From the NCBI GenBank assembly GCA_905479105.1, contig CAJQLE010000002.1, forward strand, positions 248,001 to 312,000: a stretch of 64,000 nucleotides of DNA. The letters are read 5' to 3'. Within the stretch, counting starts at the first letter, position 1, and each line of letters begins with the position of its first letter. This document shows, in pieces, positions 35,979 to 45,319 of the stretch. Source of the stretch: an uncultured Flavobacteriales bacterium (GTDB lineage: Bacteria > Bacteroidota > Bacteroidia > Flavobacteriales_G > Salibacteraceae). The notes beneath the pieces were generated by a model that was not told the DNA's origin, did not search any database, and saw only the letters and a program-made list of their open reading frames with translations. The translations under genes were made by a program, and so were the position numbers.

Positions 35979-37826
35979 TTAGTTTTTGCCAAGTGCTCGA
36001 ATTCCTTCTATTACTCGAAACCTTGAATTTCCATCGATGCTGTAAACCCTTCTGTTTAGATAATTCTTTCTGGTCTCGGATATGTCTTTGGCGTTACCAT
36101 CAATCACACTTTTAACCGTCTCTTCCAACGTATTGTAATCCTCGCAATGCCTAGCAACACCGTCTTTAATGTAATTGGCAGAGTCAATTCCGTTGTAATC
36201 AACCACCAAAAGCTCTTTATTAAAATATAACGCTTCAGCTCCTGCTGTGCTGTAATACGTAATCATAATATCAGTCACGGCCAGTAATCCATACAAATCG
36301 TCAAACCTTATTTCTGGCTTCACTCCTACTTCCTTTGCTATGCCTTCAAAAAAGGACATATCATTTTTCTCATTGGGATGGGGTTTAATGATCACGCGAA
36401 GACTCGGATGGTTTTTTTGAAGCGTCAGAACATCCATTAACAATCGTTTTCTAATCTCCGGTTGATGATATATAGGCTGACTTGCGAAAAGCACTATTGT
36501 TTCTCCCTCCTTATAATCTGTCAGTATAGAAGATTTTGGTTGCTCGAGCAATGGTTTCACAACATCGGTTCTAACTTGTCCGACTACCTTGACTTTTCCT
36601 TCTGGATATGAAGACTGTTTGCATAATCTATCCAATACATAATCACCCCAGGTCATAGTGACATCCGGAAATGGATCGTATTTCACATCCTTCTCCAAAA
36701 ACGAATAATTCAAGTTAGATGAGCTGATTCCGCCATGTTGAAGACCAAATGATGGCACACCCAATTGCTTCGCAGCAGCAATCAAGGGATACTTCAAGAA
36801 TGTTAGTTCATCATCACCACCAATGGAGTGTGGTTTAAGCTTCTTGAGAATAGCTAGTCCCAAATCATATCTAAATGCAGACACAACAAGTAAATCCGAT
36901 GCTTTTAATAACTGATTAAGAATCATACTATCAAAACCCTGAGCATTCGTCAATGCCTCCGAAATATTTCTTTTAAGTCCATTTCGATATGAAAAAATCC
37001 TTTGAAGACGATTCACATTCAACAGACCTAAGCCTGCAAATGTCTCGTAAAACTGAAAATTAGCAATATTCTTAAATGGCTTAAGACAATCCTTAAACTT
37101 TGGCAAAGCAACTGCACCATAGTTCTTCAGCATCAATAGATTACTGAAGTCGCTCGATTCCTTCAACTCATCTTGCAGATAACCATAGTAAAAATCGCCA
37201 TCGATCAAACGAGTGCCATCAAGACTAAAAATCTTATGAGCAACAAAGGATGAATTGAGAAATATATGCTGCCCTTTTCGAATTGGTTTGAAAAGGCCCA
37301 AAAAGAACCTGGCTAAAAAAACTAAAGCATATTTAATGGGTTCTTTTTTAGCCCTTGGTCTTGAAACCGAATCACCAGAAATCACCTCAGCCCTGACCAA
37401 TGAGTTCAAAGCGCTGTGGCTAGAAAATATTTGAAGCTGTCCAGTATTTCCATGGTCTTTCTTAGCCAAGAAAAACCATCTGTATTCAACGTAAAGTTCA
37501 TGCAGATCTAGAAATAGCTTATTCCTGATCATGAACCAAGGATAAAACTGTTCACTATAGGAAGTAGTATCAATCAGCTTTGAATGTAACTCTGCAAATG
37601 ATTTATGACCAAACTCCAAAATCTCCTGCATGAACTCCGAAATCAATTCAGATTTAGAAGGTCCTTCAAACAATGCAGATGATATTCCTTGATCCTTTAA
37701 GCTTTCTTGAACTCTGCTTTCGAATGTTAGAACCTTGATGTCATTTCTAGCAAAAGCAGAGCGTACTTCAGCAATTTCAGTAGCATCCAAATCCCTAAAC
37801 ACAAACACGGTCAAAGTGGTTTTCAA
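35979..37826 (-). CDS. Large GT-B-like surface polysaccharide protein
   Basis: A 615-residue protein without a confident family name. The C-terminal 300 residues look like a GT-B nucleotide-sugar or CDP-glycerol-type domain: FGLQHGGISSSNLNYSF, KVVGQVRTDV, VLFASQPIY, VIIKPHPNE and the donor-site-like YYSTAGAEALYF. The N-terminal half is alpha/beta and unassigned. No signal peptide; the segment ALVFLARFFLGLF near residue 188 may associate with the membrane. The start is TTG at 37826, since an in-frame TGA lies 27 bases upstream. It sits between the acetamidino genes and a methyltransferase, so a transferase for the decorated sugar is plausible. Confidence 0.65.
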   Translation of the reverse strand: MKTTLTVFVFRDLDATEIAEVRSAFARNDIKVLTFESRVQESLKDQGISSALFEGPSKSELISEFMQEILEFGHKSFAELHSKLIDTTSYSEQFYPWFMIRNKLFLDLHELYVEYRWFFLAKKDHGNTGQLQIFSSHSALNSLVRAEVISGDSVSRPRAKKEPIKYALVFLARFFLGLFKPIRKGQHIFLNSSFVAHKIFSLDGTRLIDGDFYYGYLQDELKESSDFSNLLMLKNYGAVALPKFKDCLKPFKNIANFQFYETFAGLGLLNVNRLQRIFSYRNGLKRNISEALTNAQGFDSMILNQLLKASDLLVVSAFRYDLGLAILKKLKPHSIGGDDELTFLKYPLIAAAKQLGVPSFGLQHGGISSSNLNYSFLEKDVKYDPFPDVTMTWGDYVLDRLCKQSSYPEGKVKVVGQVRTDVVKPLLEQPKSSILTDYKEGETIVLFASQPIYHQPEIRKRLLMDVLTLQKNHPSLRVIIKPHPNEKNDMSFFEGIAKEVGVKPEIRFDDLYGLLAVTDIMITYYSTAGAEALYFNKELLVVDYNGIDSANYIKDGVARHCEDYNTLEETVKSVIDGNAKDISETRKNYLNRRVYSIDGNSRFRVIEGIRALGKN

Positions 37827-38006
37827 TTTCTTTCTAATGCGTTCATTTAATCAAGCTTGTGAAAGCTGTGTGCCATTAAATCTATTAAGGCATGAGCAAA
37901 TTACATTTTTGGCAACAACTTCAGCTATTAGTATGGTCATCTGTCTAAAATCAACCATTCATCAAATTTTAAAGCTATTCTAAGCCGGCTGAAGCTGCTA
38001 TTTACA

Positions 38007-38834
38007 CTATTCCTCCCAAGCCGTTGGAACGCGAGGTCTAGCAGCCTTAGGTTTGTGGGCGCAAAAAACCAAATTATATGTTTGAGTTTTACCTTTTACA
38101 GCATTCATAAAGATTCGCCTCCAGTTGGCTCTATCCAGACTAATATCTTTTACTTCTATATCAAATCCTGCATGATAAGCTGCAGTTCGGTATTCACAAA
38201 GACGGTAAAAAATATCTGTTCGATCGTCATTCTTTACTTCAACCAATCCCTTGAAATTAATTGTCTCGGCTCCTCGGTTATGATAAAAATCATTAGAAAC
38301 TGTATCCCTTAAAAAAGGCTCTTGGGCAAGGAAATAACCGCCATCTTTTAAAGAATCAAAAATTGCCTTAAAGGATTGGTATAAATTGTCTGAGTGATGA
38401 AGCGCCCCCATCGTTATTACATAGTCAAAATGGTTTTTTAAGGGGATATTATTAAAACTTCCCCTAACCAAGTTTACCTTTTCGTTATCTCCATTCACCG
38501 TGTCAATAACTTTTGGAATGAGTGATTGTATGGCATTCTCATTAATCTCCATGGTATAAATCTCCTCAAGAGAAGGATAATTCTCCAATAGATATGCCGA
38601 ACACCAGCCATCTCCAGCTCCCGCATCCAGCACCTTGCCTGTGAATGTTGAGTGCCCCGTCATTCTTAGTAGACGCTTCAATGCACGAATACGCATCTTA
38701 ATGGACCTTCTGCCAAAAATTTCCTTCTTCTGAAACGAATTTTTCGCTAACTCACCGTGATAGAGATTGTGTATTTCAATCTCTTTCTTTTTTAAAAATG
38801 AGTCACTCTCCGGACTCCAATCCAATACCTTCAT
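38007..38834 (-). CDS. Class I SAM-dependent methyltransferase
   Basis: A 275-residue Rossmann methyltransferase. Motif I is VLDAGAGDGWCSAYLL, followed by acidic YTMEINENAI (motif II) and VITMGALHHSDNLY (motif IV). The N-terminal 60 residues resemble small-molecule or sugar methyltransferases. It begins 1 base after the stop of the Wzx gene and is followed by a 180-base gap. The target could be a sugar hydroxyl or a glycan; it cannot be set from sequence. Confidence 0.85.
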   Translation of the reverse strand: MKVLDWSPESDSFLKKKEIEIHNLYHGELAKNSFQKKEIFGRRSIKMRIRALKRLLRMTGHSTFTGKVLDAGAGDGWCSAYLLENYPSLEEIYTMEINENAIQSLIPKVIDTVNGDNEKVNLVRGSFNNIPLKNHFDYVITMGALHHSDNLYQSFKAIFDSLKDGGYFLAQEPFLRDTVSNDFYHNRGAETINFKGLVEVKNDDRTDIFYRLCEYRTAAYHAGFDIEVKDISLDRANWRRIFMNAVKGKTQTYNLVFCAHKPKAARPRVPTAWEE

Positions 38835-38835
38835 T

Positions 38836-40323
38836 TTAGCGCTTTAATCGTGTTAAAAGTTGGTGAACAATAGTATTAAAATCAGGCGATACTTTAAGCC
38901 AATATATACTCAATCCAGAATATCCACAGATCAAAGTGCTGTTCACGAACATATCTAACAATGGGTTATCGCTATTGAATTGAAAAAAGTAATAAACTAT
39001 CAGCGGAGGGATAAGCAATAATGACTTCATCGATTGCCTTGAAAATGGCCATATTTTAAAATAATGGTATACAATAAAGATCATCAGTAAATTGACAATT
39101 ACAAGCGAAGACATGGATGCGACTGCGGCTCCTATAATACCGTATCGTGGGATGAGAATTAAATTGAGCACGATCGCTAAAACACTCAAGATAATATTCA
39201 CAAACAAGTTAAATCTATACACTTTAGATGCCTCAATAATTTGGCGATTGACTCCAGTGATTAAGTCAAAAAGCATCCCTATCCCAATAAATAGTATCAC
39301 ATATTTTCCTGCCGCATATTGCTCTCCATTCGGCATTAATTCAAAAATATCATCTGCATTAAACCAAATAACTGCAAATGCAACGAAGCCCAATAAAAAC
39401 TGACTGATACTTGACTTGAAGTAAATGTCTTGCACTTCAGCCCAATTATCACGCAGAATCAACTTCCGAATCACGGGAAATGAGATTTCAGCAATTGTTC
39501 TCCGTGGAATGGATATAACGGATACCATATAAAAGGAAATAGCATAAATACCATTAGAGACAAGCCCCTCCTTCGAGCTGATCATTAGGCTATCGGATAT
39601 TTGAATAATGACACCTGAAATACTAGCTGTAACTAAAGTGAAATTATACTGTGACGTACGTTTTACAATTTCCTTCATTTTAGATACGGCTGGTATCATT
39701 AGCCTTCCTTGATTCAACCAAGCTAAGTAAATCAACAGGAGTATCAATGGAAATAAGTAATACAATGCCATATAAGTATACACGAATTCTGTGCGAGTGA
39801 GAACAGGCCAAAACCCATAAAGAATTAATAAAACAGCTACTGAAAAACGGGTAACCGTTGTGTTCAAAATTGTTGGCACTGTTGTCCTAAGAAAAACAAC
39901 CGATACAGACCTGAAAAAGAAAAAATAGGCCGACATAATCCCTCCAAATAAAGGAATATAGAGATAAGATATTAGCTCCGGCGATTTGTCATAAAAGGCG
40001 CCAGCGATAAGATCTTTGAGAAAATAATAAAGCACTGAGCTTACGGCAGTAAAAAATAGAAGCACTAGAAAATTTGTAAATACTATGCCCCCATCCGTAT
40101 CATTCTCCTTGAAGTCATTATAGTATCGTTTTATGACGTGACCAGTGCCGAACACTATAAATGGCGCCACCAAGCCAGACATATCTATGATTGTCTTGAC
40201 AAGTCCAATCTCCCGTGCATCCAAGAATTTTGGAAACAAATAGAGCATGGTGACGGCACCAATGGCAATCCCAACATAAGTAGCAACTGCCGACTTAGCA
40301 GCTTGTCTAAGGATAATTCCCAT
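38836..40323 (-). CDS. Wzx-type oligosaccharide flippase
   Basis: MOP-superfamily membrane protein of 495 residues with about 12-14 transmembrane segments, starting MGIILRQAAKSAVATYVGIAIG. This matches lipid-linked oligosaccharide flippases (Wzx/PST). The ORF track starts at TTG two codons earlier; ATG at 40323 is used. It should move undecaprenyl-linked repeat units across the inner membrane. The methyltransferase follows after 1 base, and an O-acyltransferase lies upstream. No Wzy polymerase is obvious next to it. Confidence 0.87.
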   Translation of the reverse strand: MGIILRQAAKSAVATYVGIAIGAVTMLYLFPKFLDAREIGLVKTIIDMSGLVAPFIVFGTGHVIKRYYNDFKENDTDGGIVFTNFLVLLFFTAVSSVLYYFLKDLIAGAFYDKSPELISYLYIPLFGGIMSAYFFFFRSVSVVFLRTTVPTILNTTVTRFSVAVLLILYGFWPVLTRTEFVYTYMALYYLFPLILLLIYLAWLNQGRLMIPAVSKMKEIVKRTSQYNFTLVTASISGVIIQISDSLMISSKEGLVSNGIYAISFYMVSVISIPRRTIAEISFPVIRKLILRDNWAEVQDIYFKSSISQFLLGFVAFAVIWFNADDIFELMPNGEQYAAGKYVILFIGIGMLFDLITGVNRQIIEASKVYRFNLFVNIILSVLAIVLNLILIPRYGIIGAAVASMSSLVIVNLLMIFIVYHYFKIWPFSRQSMKSLLLIPPLIVYYFFQFNSDNPLLDMFVNSTLICGYSGLSIYWLKVSPDFNTIVHQLLTRLKR

Positions 40324-40378
40324 ATGCAAGGTTATCTAGATTACACACAAACACCAGATTATTCAAACTATTTAACTC

Positions 40379-40427
40379 AATTAATCAGATTTCTTCAAAG
40401 ATTGACGGAATTAATCAGATTTCTTCA
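40379..40427. repeat. 19-base direct repeat, 30-base period, at the acyltransferase 3' end
   Basis: AATTAATCAGATTTCTTCA occurs at 40379-40397 and again at 40409-40427 with 11 bases between. The right copy holds the last codons and stop of the acyltransferase (LKKSD-stop on the minus strand). The left copy lies just past that stop and, in the same frame, would again read LKKSD-stop. Confidence 0.9.
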
Positions 40428-41490
40428 GCCATCTTGAAATCAATTTGTGAGACAGATTCATAGATGGTTTTTCAATGAGATAGAAAAAGACTGTCGCAAC
40501 GATAACAACCAAGGTAAACGATAGTAGGAATTTAAGTTGCGAGGCAATTTCAAGCATATTAACCCTTCGAAGCACTGCAAAATGAAGGAGATAAAAAGAA
40601 AAACCAATAACCCCAATATGCTTGAGGGGTCTGAAATTAAAAACAGCTCCAACATATGGATTTCCCTTATATAGGGAATAAGTGAATAAACTAAAAACTA
40701 AACCAAAAAATAAGGAGAAGAATCTAAATCCAAAAAACGGTCTTTCTAAACCTAAAAAATTATTGGAGATAAGACCAACAGTCACCAATATCAAAACGAA
40801 GAATATACCCGTTGCCCAAAGATGGATTTGTCTCTCATACCTATCTAGTAAATCAGATTCAAAATTTACTAAATAAGCCATGGCGAGGCCAGGAATAAAA
40901 ACGTCAATGAAAGTCCCTCTTTCAAGAGTATTTGGTGAGAAATAATGAATCCACTCGATTTTCATACCAAACTTGAGTAGATAAAGAGCAGCATTCAGAC
41001 CCGCCAATAAAAATAGAAACATCAATCCTTTAGACCTCCACTTGATAAGTATCATCACCATTATTGGAACTAATAAATAGAATTGCATCTCGGATACTAT
41101 TGACCAAAACACTCCATCACCGCGATAAAATATTAAGTGCTCAAAATAGCCCGTCCATCCATTAGAAATATGGAGGTACAATTTATGATAAGAACCAAAA
41201 ATCAGCTGTTCAATGAACACTCCAGAAACCACTACGTAATACAATGGCGCTATTCGAAGAAAGCGCTTAATAAAGAATTTTTTTAGAGCTTTTATATCTA
41301 AGGTTCTAGAAAAAAGGCCCAAACCCAAAAGAAAAGAGGATAGCGTAAAAAAGAGATAAACTCCAATGTGCCCAATACCTGCAAAGTCAAGCCATGGAGC
41401 CAAAGCTTGACCACGTCCCGATGTATGGGACAAAAACACGAACATAACTGCCAAACCCCGGAGTCCATCTAAATATCCAACCCTGTTCAT
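40411..41490 (-). CDS. Acyltransferase_3 family O-acyltransferase
   Basis: A 359-residue inner-membrane acyltransferase of the OafA/NodX type with about 10 transmembrane segments. The N-terminal MNRVGYLDGLRGLAVMFVFL contains the family D-G-L-R-G motif, and the catalytic His is in FLSHTSG. Such enzymes O-acetylate or otherwise acylate surface polysaccharides. It lies upstream of wzx in the same direction with an 87-base gap that contains a partial duplication of its own 3' end. Confidence 0.9.
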   Translation of the reverse strand: MNRVGYLDGLRGLAVMFVFLSHTSGRGQALAPWLDFAGIGHIGVYLFFTLSSFLLGLGLFSRTLDIKALKKFFIKRFLRIAPLYYVVVSGVFIEQLIFGSYHKLYLHISNGWTGYFEHLIFYRGDGVFWSIVSEMQFYLLVPIMVMILIKWRSKGLMFLFLLAGLNAALYLLKFGMKIEWIHYFSPNTLERGTFIDVFIPGLAMAYLVNFESDLLDRYERQIHLWATGIFFVLILVTVGLISNNFLGLERPFFGFRFFSLFFGLVFSLFTYSLYKGNPYVGAVFNFRPLKHIGVIGFSFYLLHFAVLRRVNMLEIASQLKFLLSFTLVVIVATVFFYLIEKPSMNLSHKLISRWLKKSD

Positions 41491-41662
41491 GTATTATCAG
41501 TGATTTTTAACTGACATTTTTTACGAGAATATTACACTTTCAATGCAAATACCTATCAACAAATCGAAGTGTTCACGCAGTCTATTATGTGCAATTTTAA
41601 GTTTTTTAAATCCTTCCTAATTATTTGGACTCCGTTTTAAATCATTATTTTGTCTGTGCATG

Positions 41663-41670
41663 TAGCTTTA
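41663..41670 (+). promoter_or_regulatory. Putative -7 box for the PhyH gene
   Basis: TAGCTTTA (one mismatch to TAnnTTTG) ends 14 bases before ATG 41685 and lies inside the longer ORF beginning at 41625, supporting the later start. Confidence 0.35.
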
Positions 41671-41684
41671 CCGATTTAAATAAG

Positions 41685-42428
41685 ATGATATTACCTAAAG
41701 TAAGTAACCAAGCATCTCCAGAAGATGTAGTTAAAGAATTAAACCGCAATGGTATTGTGGTTATCGAAGACTTCTGTCAAAATGTTGAATCCTTGAAAAA
41801 GGAAGGTCTCCGAATACTCGATGAAATGGGTGGCGCTTCTGAATATAAGTTTGGAAGATATGCAGCTTTGCGCACCCAGAAAGAAGTTGCGAAGCATCCG
41901 ATTTTGCATTCCTATTTCACGCAACCTTTTATCAAAGAGACCGCCACGGCCTTTATGGGAGAGAAGCACTATTTGTTAAATGCCCTCTACATCACCCAAG
42001 AATATAACGCAACTGAAGATCTTGCGAATAACGGACACCCTCATTTTGATCAAGATTGGTCATTTAAATTTTTCCTTTACTTGACCGATGTTGATGAGGA
42101 TAGCGGAGCGTTTAAATGCATCCCTGGCACTGCGCAAAAAGGAAAAGAACTTCGAGAAAAATCTCATAAAGAGGTGAAAAAGATTCCCAATATCAAAAAC
42201 AGAATACTTAGGGATTACGAAGATTTGGGATTCACGTTAGACGATTTCATCCCTGTTGAAGGGAAGGCAGGAACGCTAATCATTTTTGACAGCGACACCT
42301 TTCATTTTGGAGGTAACATTAAAGAAGGACGTGAGAGAATGGTTATGCGCTCTCACAATACCAAGGAATCATCCAATGATCTGCTCAGTAAAATGAAGAA
42401 AGCCTTCTCAGGATTAATCAATACGTGA
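41685..42428 (+). CDS. Phytanoyl-CoA dioxygenase family oxygenase
   Basis: Fe(II)/2-oxoglutarate-dependent oxygenase of the PhyH family, 247 residues from the chosen ATG. The metal-binding His-x-Asp is in GHPHFDQDW, the distal His in SDTFHFGGN, and the 2-oxoglutarate-binding Arg probably in ERMVMRSH. PhyH proteins hydroxylate diverse small molecules. It is the only rightward gene between two leftward polysaccharide blocks, with its own promoter-like box, and converges with the CBS-aminotransferase with a 10-base gap. Hydroxylation of a sugar or lipid of this locus is inference. Confidence 0.82.
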   Translation: MILPKVSNQASPEDVVKELNRNGIVVIEDFCQNVESLKKEGLRILDEMGGASEYKFGRYAALRTQKEVAKHPILHSYFTQPFIKETATAFMGEKHYLLNALYITQEYNATEDLANNGHPHFDQDWSFKFFLYLTDVDEDSGAFKCIPGTAQKGKELREKSHKEVKKIPNIKNRILRDYEDLGFTLDDFIPVEGKAGTLIIFDSDTFHFGGNIKEGRERMVMRSHNTKESSNDLLSKMKKAFSGLINT

Positions 42429-42438
42429 GCTGACAGTT

Positions 42439-43860
42439 CTATTTGAACGTTTCTTTGATTTCTTCAAATGCTTTTACAACACGATCGAAGTCAACACCAT
42501 CGATGGTAGGAAGATTTAATCCCTGACGCGAAAGCAATTTACTAGCATCAAGATTTCCGCTAACGTAAGTGGAATATATAGGCATATCACTTAGTTGGTA
42601 GAAAAATGGCCTCGCATCAACTCCATTATCCCTTAGCTGCTGAATAACTCCATCTCTATCAATGCCGTCTTCTAACAAAGCCGCAACTAACCATGTGACA
42701 CGTTTATTACCATCTATTTTTGGCTGCCATTTCACAAAACTAAAGTCAGCCAATACTGATTGATATTTACTTTCAATTTCTGCTCTACCTGCAATGATTT
42801 CATCTATTCTCTCCAATTGAGCACAACCAATTGCCGCCTGTAAGTTCGTCATCCGGTAATTATATCCGATATGCTCATGCCAGTAGCGTTTTTGTTTACT
42901 CATTCCATGATCTCTCAGGACCCTCATTCTATCATTCAGTTGGTCACTATTCGTTACGACCATCCCTCCTTCTCCTGTTGTAATAATTTTATTACCAAAA
43001 AAAGAAAATGTTGCGGCATGTCCGATTGAACCAACTTTTCTCCCCTTGTAAACTGCTCCATGAGCTTCTGCTGCATCTTCAACAACAAAGAGATTATGCT
43101 TTTCAGCTAACGCCATTATCGGATCCATATCACATGGTTGTCCATAAACATGAACTGGAATGATGGCTTTTGTTTTTGGTGTAATCGCCTTTTCAATTGC
43201 TTCAGGACTGATGCACCATGACACAGGGTCAACATCGACAATTACAGGCGTAGCGTTGGCATGTAAGACTGCATTAATCGTAGCCGCAAATGTCAAATCA
43301 GGAACGATAACCTCATCTCCTTCTCCGATTCCGAATGACTCTAACGCCAGATGAATGGCTACAGTTCCATTTGATACTGCAACACCATACTTCGCTCCGC
43401 AGTACTCTGAGAATTCAGATTCAAATCGATTAATGTAAGCGCCAGCACTAGAGATCCAAGTTGACAAAAAAGCATCCGTTAAATATTTGAACTCATTGCC
43501 ATTAAGCTTTGGTTCAGCAACCGGAATCATTTTAACCCTATGCTCATATCTAAAGTAATCTACTGGCTTTCCTTCGGTATCAATGATGGGGATTATCCGA
43601 ACCTTCTTATCCGTCTTTTTTAAGATGTCCTCGAGTTTCTCGCCTTGATTTGCGAAAACATAAGAACCCAAATCTTCTTGTGCAATTTGAGCGTTGAGAT
43701 CAACTCCATTGAGCAGCATTCTTCTAATATCCCCATCGGTGAGCACACCAATTAGTCGTTCTTGTTGATCTATTACAAAAGCCACTCCAGATGGCTCTTC
43801 ATTAATTGAAGTCAACACATCACGAACAGAGGAATTTATAACACAAATCGACCCTTTCAT
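42439..43860 (-). CDS. CBS-pair + DegT/DnrJ/EryC1/StrS aminotransferase fusion
   Basis: A 473-residue two-part protein. Residues about 1-115 form two CBS motifs (for example GVLTDGDIRRMLL near 38-50 and VRIIPIIDTEG near 88-98), which usually sense adenosine nucleotides. Residues about 118-473 form a PLP-dependent sugar aminotransferase: VSNGTVAIHLAL binds PLP phosphate, VVEDAAEAHG holds the pyridine Asp, and FSFFGNKIITTGEGG holds the Schiff-base Lys near 291. The family transfers an amino group to keto sugars. It is the last gene of the neu-type operon and overlaps the previous gene as ATGA. The CBS fusion suggests allosteric control. Confidence 0.92.
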   Translation of the reverse strand: MKGSICVINSSVRDVLTSINEEPSGVAFVIDQQERLIGVLTDGDIRRMLLNGVDLNAQIAQEDLGSYVFANQGEKLEDILKKTDKKVRIIPIIDTEGKPVDYFRYEHRVKMIPVAEPKLNGNEFKYLTDAFLSTWISSAGAYINRFESEFSEYCGAKYGVAVSNGTVAIHLALESFGIGEGDEVIVPDLTFAATINAVLHANATPVIVDVDPVSWCISPEAIEKAITPKTKAIIPVHVYGQPCDMDPIMALAEKHNLFVVEDAAEAHGAVYKGRKVGSIGHAATFSFFGNKIITTGEGGMVVTNSDQLNDRMRVLRDHGMSKQKRYWHEHIGYNYRMTNLQAAIGCAQLERIDEIIAGRAEIESKYQSVLADFSFVKWQPKIDGNKRVTWLVAALLEDGIDRDGVIQQLRDNGVDARPFFYQLSDMPIYSTYVSGNLDASKLLSRQGLNLPTIDGVDFDRVVKAFEEIKETFK

Positions 43861-44714
43861 CTCATCAAATCATTTATCAAATTATAACTACTCTTCAAAT
43901 CATCGAATGATGAATAAACTTCTAATGTAAAATCTCTGTCTTTCAGTTTGGATCCTTTCAGAAAACGAAATATTTCTGAGTTTGAATTTAACGTCCCATT
44001 GGAATCGGTTAGACCATCATTATCACTCAAGTGAATATAATCTGTCTGATCACACAATTGACTTGCTTGATCTTTAAAATCCAAGCCAAGTGAATTGCAA
44101 CTGACTTTCAGATGCGCCAAATCGATCAACGGAGTAAATCCATTCAAACGCTCTAGCTCAGTCATTGTTGAAGAATCAGTAAATAAAAATGGATTTACCT
44201 TATTGTATTCTTCAAAGTTTTGCAATGACAAAACGTTGTTTTCGACATAGGCCTTTACCCCACTTACCTCGGCTTCTTTCATTACATAATTGAAGTTTTC
44301 GGCAAACCTTTCAATTGCTTTCGATCGGTCAAAAAGAGAACGTCTTTTGACTTTCAATCCTATTTCTGACAATGGAATATCAAGCAAAAAGCCCGCATGA
44401 AAAGCATACTTATCAGCACCCAATGATTTTGATAATCTCAAAGCCTTAATTACATGGTCACGACTCATTTCAGATATTTCATCATTCAGTGAGGCCAAAT
44501 TCAGCACAAAATCCTTTTCTGGTGGTGGGAAGTAATTATGACACAATAAGTTGAGCTCATGCTTCTCCTTAAGTTCAAGTAGATTATTCTCTAAGTCGGG
44601 ATACAAAGTAGTTCCACCTGACAGTTCTATATTTTGAAATCCATTCTCAGCCAAAAACTTAACACTGTCCGAAATTTTCGGAAACTTGACGCATGAGCTT
44701 GAAACGTAAATCAT
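43857..44714 (-). CDS. TIM-barrel sugar phosphate isomerase/epimerase family protein
   Basis: A 285-residue xylose-isomerase-like (AP endonuclease 2) barrel. Candidate metal ligands are Glu in VENNVLS, Asp-His in LIDLAHLKV, IHLSDNDG and the late LEVYSS. The family includes isomerases, epimerases and dehydratases of sugars; no exact reaction is assigned. It overlaps both neighbours as ATGA, so it is firmly part of the seven-gene operon. It may isomerise the sugar precursor in place of the missing hydrolysing 2-epimerase, which is inference. Confidence 0.82.
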   Translation of the reverse strand: MIYVSSSCVKFPKISDSVKFLAENGFQNIELSGGTTLYPDLENNLLELKEKHELNLLCHNYFPPPEKDFVLNLASLNDEISEMSRDHVIKALRLSKSLGADKYAFHAGFLLDIPLSEIGLKVKRRSLFDRSKAIERFAENFNYVMKEAEVSGVKAYVENNVLSLQNFEEYNKVNPFLFTDSSTMTELERLNGFTPLIDLAHLKVSCNSLGLDFKDQASQLCDQTDYIHLSDNDGLTDSNGTLNSNSEIFRFLKGSKLKDRDFTLEVYSSFDDLKSSYNLINDLMR

Positions 44715-45319
44715 TTGATGCGTTTTACTGGATTACCAACGTACGTGCCTGGTTCTGAAATATCCTTAATAACCACAGCACCTGCACCAATTATAACATT
44801 ATCGCAGATGGAAATATAGTCTCGGATAAAGCTACCAGCTCCAATCATGCATGAATTGCCAATTTTCACTCTACCTGAAATGGTAGCATTGACTGAGATA
44901 TGACAATGATTACCAATGACACTTTCGTGCTCAATAACCGCGGCAGAATTGATAATGTTATTATCCCCAATTATTGCTTCTGCCCCAATTAAAGCTCTTG
45001 GCATTATTAAGTTCGCTTGTCCAAGTTTAGCACTTGAAGAGACTATAGCTGAAGCATGACTGACGGTTGTTTTCAAGACATTAGAAAGACTCCCGAAATA
45101 TTCCATTCGACTGTAATTATCACCAATAGCCAAAACACATTCACTTCCTTTAGGAACTAAACTCACAAACCCCTTTAAAGGAACCCCGACAATTTTTTCA
45201 TCCTGTCCTGAAAAAGAATCATCGTATACTCCCTCTACGTCAAAACCTTCATCCATTAGTAATTGCACCACTGCCCTTGAATGACCACCCGCTCCTATGA
45301 CTGATATTGATTTACGCAT
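44711..45319 (-). CDS. NeuD-type acetyltransferase
   Basis: About 202 residues. An N-terminal NeuD/PglB-like Rossmann domain (ISVIGAGGHSRAVVQLL) is followed by a left-handed beta helix of hexapeptide repeats (GANLI-type repeats, ending VIGAGAVVIKDISEPGTYVGNPV). This is the architecture of sialic-acid and bacillosamine O/N-acetyltransferases using acetyl-CoA. The ORF track starts 12 codons earlier; ATG at 45319 (MRKSISVIGAGG) fits the family and overlaps the upstream neuB stop by 8 bases. It probably acetylates an amino sugar intermediate. Confidence 0.9.
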   Translation of the reverse strand: MRKSISVIGAGGHSRAVVQLLMDEGFDVEGVYDDSFSGQDEKIVGVPLKGFVSLVPKGSECVLAIGDNYSRMEYFGSLSNVLKTTVSHASAIVSSSAKLGQANLIMPRALIGAEAIIGDNNIINSAAVIEHESVIGNHCHISVNATISGRVKIGNSCMIGAGSFIRDYISICDNVIIGAGAVVIKDISEPGTYVGNPVKRIK

